The position numbers and the translations under genes are program-made. Under the pieces are notes generated by a model that saw only the letters and a list, made by a program, of their open reading frames with translations, had not been told where the DNA came from and searched no databases. A DNA stretch of 64,000 nucleotides from Ditylenchus dipsaci (Eukaryota; Nematoda; Chromadorea; Rhabditida; Anguinidae). Positions 57,882 through 64,000 of the stretch are shown one piece after another. Every line of letters begins with the position of its first letter. Positions within the stretch are counted from its first letter, which is position 1. The DNA lies in contig SADC01000095.1 in NCBI GenBank assembly GCA_004194705.1, forward strand, positions 310,001 to 374,000, in the 5' to 3' direction.

Positions 57882-60800
57882 TAACGTGCCTCCTACGATC
57901 AGCTTTTACACTAAAGGAAATAAAGGTAGTTTTCTGATTCCCTTTTCAATACTTCCTTCACCCACTCCTGTTTTAGTGAAGAAGCCGGTCTCCAAGTTCA
58001 CAAGTAGATTAACATGGTGCCATAACTCACTCTTGCCTTTGGTGATCCGACAAAGTTTGGCTGCTAGGTTAGAAAATTGGCGCAGTGAAATTAAAGACTA
58101 ATTTTTTTTCAGCCACTTTAAAGTGGTCGATGAATCTAAAACATGGTTTGGCTACTGGGGCAGGCATCTCAAATCAGCGCAATACAAGAAAATCAAGCCG
58201 TACCAAAAAGTGCAAATTTGTTGCTGTTTTGAAAGTACTTTTACTATTCTTTGCTTCTTTAGGTCAACCATTTCCCTGGCGCATTCCACATGGGCAGGAA
58301 GGACAGATTGTGGCAGCACCTAGCTGAAATGATGAGCATCACTGAAGACGACTTCTACTCAATCATGCCTATACTTATGTGTTGCCCAAGGATGCCAAGA
58401 GGCTGAGAGCCTACCTTTCAGTCCCTTCAGGCAGCACCTCTTCCATTCGCCATGTCATTTTGAAACCGGTAAGAATAACGGTTTTCATTTAAAAAGTTGA
58501 TATTTTTGTTGTTGATCAAAATCAATGAATTGTGAACCAAATCCGGCGTCGAAAAAGTCGAATTACTTATGTAGATCGGTCAAACACTCCCAAATAAATA
58601 GTGTGCCACCAGGTGGGATCGAACCTGCGCACGATTTTAGGCCATAAAACACAAACGCCTATTAACTGCGCCACCGAAGCCACTTTTTTTTCTACTCTCG
58701 CGGAGTTGGGACTCCCAACTTGGGAGCCACTTTAAGTGTAATAGCTCATTAGAACGCTAAGAGCGCTACATAATGGTGTTAAAATTAAAGTCAAGTAATG
58801 TTAAAATAAGGTTGAAAACTCAAATTTAAAAATTAGGCGCCAGTTTCACGACAAAATAACGTCATGTTTCCAATTCAGCCTTCATCTGTTCAGTCGACAA
58901 AATAACGTCATGTTTCCAATTCAACCTTCATCTGTTCAGTCCGAAAAAGTTCAGTCTTAAAATTTTGCGGGAATTTGAATTTCCGCAAAATTTTAAAACC
59001 TACGGGCAAAAAAGAGAAATCTACGGGCGAAAACGAGAATTCTACGGGCATTCGAAATCTACGGGCAAAAAGAAATATTCTACGGGTATAAACGAGTACT
59101 CTACGGGCAAAAAGAATTACCACCCAAAATCAAAACCTTAATAATTTTTTATACTGAACAGACGAATCAGTTTTGCCAAAATATTTCGAAATTAGGGTGA
59201 AAAATCGTCGGACAGTAGGCGGGAACAAACTTGACTGCAAAACAATACGTTTTTGAGCAGAATTGTACTACTTTATAAAAACTAAAAACCTACAGGGTGG
59301 ATCAAGCCTTTTTTGCCGTAGAAATACTTTTTATTGCCGTCAAAATACTTTTTTTCTGCCGTTAAAAACTGTTTAATGCGGCTAAAATACTGTTTTCTGC
59401 CGCAACTCAAATTTTCGGCTCTACTAGCGAATAAACCATCCCCTTCCCAAGAATCTGTAACTACTCTTTCAAACAACAAGTTTAGGTTTAGCCCTTAGGC
59501 TTGGGAAGACCCGCGTACGGAAGTGGTGACTAATAACTGTATCATGCACTTTTTCTGGGTTTGGGACATACATATGGGTACTTTTTACTTAACACGGTAA
59601 AGGCCATACAGCCTGAAAGTACATTCTTGTGCAGAATTTCACGCTGAACACGATGGTGAAAAAAAATTGACAAAAAGTCACTATATGGTGTTTGCTGCCC
59701 TTGTGAACTGACCAAGTCACGATTTTTATCTATGCAACTTTAAAGAGGTAGACCATGCAAATTTTTATAACAGATGAAACTAGTTTTATGTGCAAAAAAA
59801 AGCGCAGATTACGAGCTTTCTAATGACATATTGTTGAGGTATTTACGACAATCGAATGAAAAAGTCTTACCTTGAAGAAATAATTGTTTTTATTTTCTAA
59901 AACATTGTTCTCACAAAAATATGCACAAAAAAGCGTGAAATCGCCGTTTTTAGTGAATGCTAGATTCGAAAAACTGCACCAGATAGTGTTTTGAAACAAA
60001 ACAAGGGTTTTGGAGTGTTAAGCAAACCGTCGAAAGTAAATTCTAAAAATCATCTTTGCCTGAAACTTTGATTTCGCTAAAGAAACCTCAACTTCTGACA
60101 CCGGATTCGTGCTCAGCATGGCTGATTTAGTTTAGAAACTGCTCTTCAATTTGCCCACTCACTATCAAATTTCAAACTTCTCTCGAGACAAAAAATATTT
60201 AAATTCAAATTTTTCAAATTTTAAATATTTTTTGTCTTGAGCGGAATTTAAAATTTGATAGTGAGTGGGCAAATTAAAGAGCAGTTTCTAAAGTAAATCA
60301 GACATGCTGAACACGAATCCGGTGTCAGAAGTAGAGGTTTCTTTAGCGAAATCAAAGTTTCAGGCAAATATGATTTCTTTCACCATGGTGTTCAGCGTGA
60401 AATTCTGCACAAGAATGTACCTTCAGGACGTACGGCCTTTCCCGTTTTAAGTTTAAAAAGTGAAAATCGTGGGGGCTTATTGGATGGGGGGTTTAGGCAA
60501 ATCAAATTTTCTTTTGCGGTGAAAAGTCGTTTACAGCAAGAACTTTTTTGCGGCAAAAAAGTTTTTTCACGACAGAAAAAAGTATTTTTGCTGAAAAAGA
60601 AGTATTTTACAGCAAGAAACAATAGTAAAACAATAATTTTACAGCCAGCATCTGCCAGAGGGACAGGCATCAGCATTGTGTCCCGCTTCAACCATATACC
60701 TCCAAAAACGTCTTTAGTGGCTCAACATTATGTGGAAAGCCCTTTTATTATCAACAATGCCAAATTTGATTTGAGACTGTATGTGTATGTCACTTCCCTG

Positions 60801-63800
60801 GATCCACTCCGAATATATATTTATGAAAAGGGCTAGTGCGATTTGCCAGGTCATCATTTTCGAGCGAAAATAAAAAACATTGACTAAATGGACAACTTTA
60901 GTGTTCCATATTCTTCATCTCTAGCCTCATACTCCAACCAATACATGCATTTAACTAACTATAGCATTAACAAACTAGCCCAAGAGAACGGCAGTTCCGA
61001 ACACCCAGTGCCCAAATGGACTCTGGCAGAGTTCTGGGACCACATAGAAAAACAAGGATATGACTCCAACGAGCTCAAAAATGACATCAATAATATAGCC
61101 ATCAAAGCAGTCACTGCTTGTGAAAGCCATATTAGGGAACACCAGGCTTTGCACAGTGATTTCCCATTTGTTAGGTAGGGATTTTGGAATGCATTTGTGG
61201 ATTACGTTGATAATTAATTTATTTTAGCCATGAATTGTTTGGAATGGATGTTTTGATCGATAGTACACTTAAACCGTGGTTGATTGGTGAGCTTTTTCTT
61301 TCAGTAAACTTAGTCAAACTGAATCGCGATTTAATTTCATCCTCGATTTAACGTCACATTAGGGCTGGTCCTTGGGTTACATAAAATCGAGGGTTGACTG
61401 TATTTTTATTTTATTGCACACTCCATACATATAATATTGCACATCTCAAAAAAGGAATAAGCAGGTGTTATCGTGTTTTTATATCTGAAAAAGTTCACGT
61501 TTAAGCTCGTCTCATCGGTTACTGACACACCTAGCACCCAAAGTCCTGCTTAAGTTCTAAAAATTAAAGATTAAAAAATTAGCAGTCGATCCAAGGGTAC
61601 TTGTTCACTTAAGGGGGGGGCGCATTTTGTAAATTTTTGAAAATCGTGTTTAAACGACTCCTAAGTGAATTTTTTATGTGCATAAAACGATAAAAAATCT
61701 ATTTTCTAACACTTTTCCACATAAAAAACCTATTTTTGGAAAAAATTATGACCAAAATTTGACCAGAAACTTGATTTGCCTTGGTCCCCCAAGGCAAAAA
61801 GTCAAATTTTGGTCATAATTTTTTTTTCCAAAAATCGGTTTTTTATGTTGAAAAGTGTTAGAAAACAGCTTCACTTAAAATTCAATAAGCACTAAAATGG
61901 CACTTTTTGACGAAAAATGACTAAATTATACTTTATTTCGCAGAATGTACTTTATTTCAGAATTTTGAGCTTGCAGCCCTGTTCTTATTCGATAAATACC
62001 CCGAAATAGGTACGGGGCGACCCGAGAGTTATACTCTTCTGCAACTGCTCACTATGTTAACTATACATATATTTTTATCTTGCAGAAATGAACATTTCTC
62101 CATCTTTACACTCCGCAACATCTACTGATGTGGAAGTCAAAGCACCACTGGTATTTTAATCAAAAAATCTTGCAAAGCCAAAAAATCAAATTTACTAGGC
62201 AAGAGACGTGCTCAACATGTGTGGTTTGGTTTTTCCCTTGAGGTACTTTTCAGAAACCGGCAGGAGTGAACTATTTCGGGTAGCCTGGAAATGCCTTTTT
62301 GTCCAAGGTCTAACAAGGGACATCCACGAACTGTAAACTTCGACACGCAAATTCTGATAACGCCATCTTGTAGAGCATAGTCGATTAACTATATAAAATT
62401 TTAATATTTTTTCCCCGTGGAAACAAAAATCGAAAATTGGAGGCCTGAGAAAGTTAAAAAATGACCAAAAATTGCCTTGGTCCCCCTGTTGTTTTTTGCA
62501 AAAAAGTTAATTTTTTAAGAATAAATTTTCGTTATATATATCACATTCTTTTTAGATATGATAAACACGGTTCTGTTCGAGAAGTTAAAAATAGGCCACA
62601 GGAATTCCGCACACCCCCACAGTTTTGCCTTCAAGATTATCCAGTCAGTTCAAATGTGCTTGTTCAAAGCAATGTTTTATCAGATGTGCTTATTGTGAGA
62701 AGTTCTTATGCTTTGATCACATTATGTTGAATGTTCACAGCTGCTAAATGCATGTATTGACAGCCGTAGTTCAATAAAAAAAAGCAATATACAAAAGCAT
62801 AACGAAAATTTATTCTTAAAAAATTAACTTTTTGCAAAAAACAACAGGGGGGACCAAGGCAATTTTTGGTCATTTTTTTAACTTTCTCAGGCCTCCAATT
62901 TTCGATTTTTGTTTCCACGGGGAAAAAATATTAAAATTTTATATAGTAAATCGACTATGCTCTACAAGATGGCGTTATCAGAATTTGCGTGTCGAAGTTT
63001 ACAGTTCGTGGATGTCCCTTGTAAGTATTTTTAGTCCCTGAAAACAATAGAATGCGGGAAGGACATTTTTAGAGATAAACTTTTTGTTTGCCTTGGTCCC
63101 GCTATGGTTTTCGATCATTTTTAGTATTTCACCCCGTTTGGTCACCGGAGCTGCGCAAAGAAAGAGCCTCTATTGCATTCTCAATCAATAGTCTTGCTCG
63201 GAATCATGTCTAGTGTAAGTCCGTGCGCGCATCTCAAACCAGACGCCGAATGGTTCGCCGAAGGCTTGGTGTCTTGGATTGAGATGCGCACACACACACA
63301 CTGAGACACAAATCACTCGAAAGTGGCTCTGAATGCATGAAAAAACAAGCATACCAGATTTTCTTTATGCAGTAGGCCCCAGTTAGCAAAAATATGTTCA
63401 AATTCTATCTTTTTAGGTCAACCGAGGTGACCATGGCAAAAAGTGACCAAAAGCACAGGGGGACCAAGGCAAACGAAAATTTTTTTCGAAAAATGTCCTT
63501 CCCATCTTTTTTGCCTTTATATCGTTTTCAGGGCCTAAAAAATACTTAGACCTTGAAAAAACGCATTTTCGGGCCACCCCAAATAGTGTACTTTAGCCAC
63601 CAAACAATCTTTTTAATAAAAAAATTTATTAAATACCGTATTTCCTCTAATAAGCGCGCCGGCGCGCTTATTATTCAAACTCCCAAAAATCGAAAAATTT
63701 GGAATTCGATTTCGAGATTTTTGAGTGCTCAACTAAAATCTAAAAAGTGGAATCGGTAGAGCTCGTGGGAGTTAAGAAAACGTATCAAACAGCTTTGGAA

Positions 63801-64000
63801 TAAAATTCTCTGAGCTGAGATATAGGCCCTCAAAGTAGGGGGTGCGCGCTTATTAGAGCATGCGCGCTTATTAGAGGAAATACGGTAGTTGAATTTAGCC
63901 AAGATGACTTTACCTTATCGATGAACTACCGAACAAAACACTTTTTCGGGCACAAGTCACCAGAGCACCTGGAAAAAGAAGCTGAGCATCTAGCCTACTT
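57882..64000 (+). CDS. TTLL4: TTLL4-type tubulin polyglutamylase (partial, nine to ten exons)
   Basis: TTLL4 uses ATP to attach glutamate side chains to tubulin and some histone chaperones; the fold is ATP-grasp like. Exons: 57882-57925 (VPPTISFY), 57977-58067, 58113-58209 (WFGYWGRHLKS), 58263-58468 (NHFPGAFHMGRKDRLW, VLPKDAKRLR), 60645-60849 (PASARGTGI, KFDLRLYVYVTSLDPLRIYI), 60902-61174 (YMHLTNYSINK), 61228-61286 (HELFGMDVLIDSTLKPWL), 62086-62150 (EMNISPSLHS), 62199-62242 (ARDVLNMCGLVFPL) and probably 63899-64000, which joins in phase. All junctions are GT-AG and phases agree. The nucleotide-binding loop, HLTNYS and the metal-binding E.N are intact. Two exons are one base short: at CC 58368-58369 and at GGG 60830-60832. 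PASARGTGI, HELFG and NISPSLHS point to TTLL4 rather than TTLL5. Earlier exons were not found, and the C-terminus lies outside the window. Introns are full of MITEs. Confidence 0.88.
58600..58685 (-). repeat. tRNA-like sequence (SINE head or pseudo-tRNA) in a TTLL4 intron
   Basis: On the minus strand tggcgcagttaatagg fits an internal A box and gcaggttcgatccc a B box, about 40 bp apart. An anticodon-like stem (gtttt/aaaat) encloses a seven-base loop with GGC. The acceptor strands do not pair and the A-box to anticodon spacing is too long, so this is not a working tRNA. Confidence 0.45.
58960..59115. repeat. CTACGGGCAAAAA motif array
   Basis: Seven repeats of ctacgggcaaaaacgagaat-type sequence, preceded by a small palindrome (gcgggaatttgaatttccgc). 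The same motif lies inside the GGTGCAAA arms (8890-8985, 49030-49130), so this is an orphan piece of that family. Confidence 0.65.
59290..59430. repeat. TGCCGTAAAATAC motif array
   Basis: The sequence tttgccgt.aaatactttt recurs five times; inverted relatives (gtcgtttacagcaagaac, agtattttacagcaag) occur at 60520-60630. It marks the outer ends of a composite element in the TTLL4 intron. Confidence 0.55.
59592..60446. mobile_element. TIR element with internal palindrome
   Basis: The ends aaaggccatacagcctgaaa / complement continue into acattcttgtgcagaatttc on both sides. An inner palindrome (60075-60355; arms tctgacaccggattcgtg, ttgcccactcactatcaaat) pairs around 60205. No gene. Sits between TTLL4 exons. 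Confidence 0.75.
61317..61400. repeat. Small pogo-like fragment
   Basis: It ends with taaaatcgagggttgactg followed by TA. The left side (cctcgatttaacgtc) is a poor inverted match. In a TTLL4 intron. Confidence 0.4.
61615..61890. mobile_element. Palindromic MITE with GCCTTGGTCCCCCAAGGC apex
   Basis: Arms from gtttaaacgactcctaag inwards (ttttggaaaaaattatgacc, caaaatttgac) pair around the apex tgccttggtcccccaaggca (61779-61798). It belongs to the family at 17540 and 33519. The right end is truncated near 61885. Confidence 0.7.
62304..63555. mobile_element. Hairpin-module element, copy 10, split by a Harbinger-type insertion
   Basis: The ends caaggtctaa / ttagaccttg and the following block gtattttta..ccctgaaaac pair with the complement at 63500-63550. 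The module (63120-63430) keeps the long stem between tgcgcgcatctcaaac and attgagatgcgcac, but with apex sequence unlike other copies. The left arm is interrupted by 62314-63021. Confidence 0.7.
62314..63021. mobile_element. Harbinger-type MITE with TAA duplication
   Basis: Perfect ends caagggacatccacgaactg / complement, flanked by TAA (62311-62313, 63022-63024). The joined flanks recreate the arm seen at 63540-63555. The inverted repeats extend about 220 bp, including ccttggtccccctgttgttt. The centre (62559-62727) has an open frame of unknown origin. Confidence 0.75.
63636..63885. mobile_element. MITE of the CCGTATTTCCTCTAATAA family
   Basis: TA flanks (63634-63635, 63886-63887). The ends ccgtatttcctctaataagc and complement are followed by repeats of gcgcgcttatta. 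It ends 13 bases before the splice acceptor of the last TTLL4 exon. Confidence 0.85.

Overview
This is an AT-rich eukaryotic window, almost certainly from an invertebrate animal. Evidence: spliced genes with GT-AG introns, a TTLL4-type tubulin ligase, a GAS41/YEATS4 gene, a THAP-domain Kolobok element, a hAT fragment, several FLYWCH/SWIM-type Mutator-like (MULE) transposase remnants, a Helitron-like remnant and short Ty3/gypsy derivatives. The phylum cannot be fixed from the sequence. No prokaryotic gene structure, rRNA or CRISPR array was seen.

Host genes. Four spliced genes are supported: part of a UMP-CMP kinase (+, 2.13-2.84 kb); a complete-looking YEATS4/GAS41 gene (-, 30.11-31.50 kb); an unrecognised gene with a clear 3' end (-, 53.72-54.41 kb); and the catalytic part of TTLL4 (+, 57.88 kb to the window edge). 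The three identifiable genes each carry isolated one-base frame breaks, the clearest of them in homopolymers. This fits uncorrected sequencing error better than decay, but the window cannot settle it.

Mobile DNA makes up nearly everything else, and it is strongly nested. 0-2 kb: MITEs and foldbacks. 3.8-9.5 kb: a Kolobok element with TTAA duplications, split by two later TIR elements. 9.8-14.9 kb: two further elements with ATCCGCGGATA arrays, one holding a 2.34 kb LTR retroelement with identical LTRs. 14.9-24 kb: foldbacks, a MULE carrying its own transposase remnant, and a pogo-like element. 24.2-29.9 kb: two more MULE remnants, MITEs and a hAT exon. 32.25-37.34 kb: a nested TIR element with an 8-bp duplication. 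37.4-39.2 kb: Helitron-like remnant with a Ulp1-type protease. 39.4-40.7 kb: a possible LTR element with an unknown ORF. 43.7-45.6 kb: a second gypsy remnant. 47.8-49.3 and 51.5-53.2 kb: long-TIR elements. 62.3-63.9 kb: nested elements inside a TTLL4 intron.

Two general patterns stand out. First, about a dozen TIR families each carry their own array of a short, often palindromic motif just inside the ends. Three of these arrays flank MULE transposase remnants. Second, a MITE module occurs about ten times with a long hairpin capped by a TTCG loop plus two smaller hairpins. The hairpin is kept even where its stem sequence has changed on both sides. The module shares its ends with the MULE at 18.9-21.9 kb, which is therefore the best candidate for its mobilising partner.
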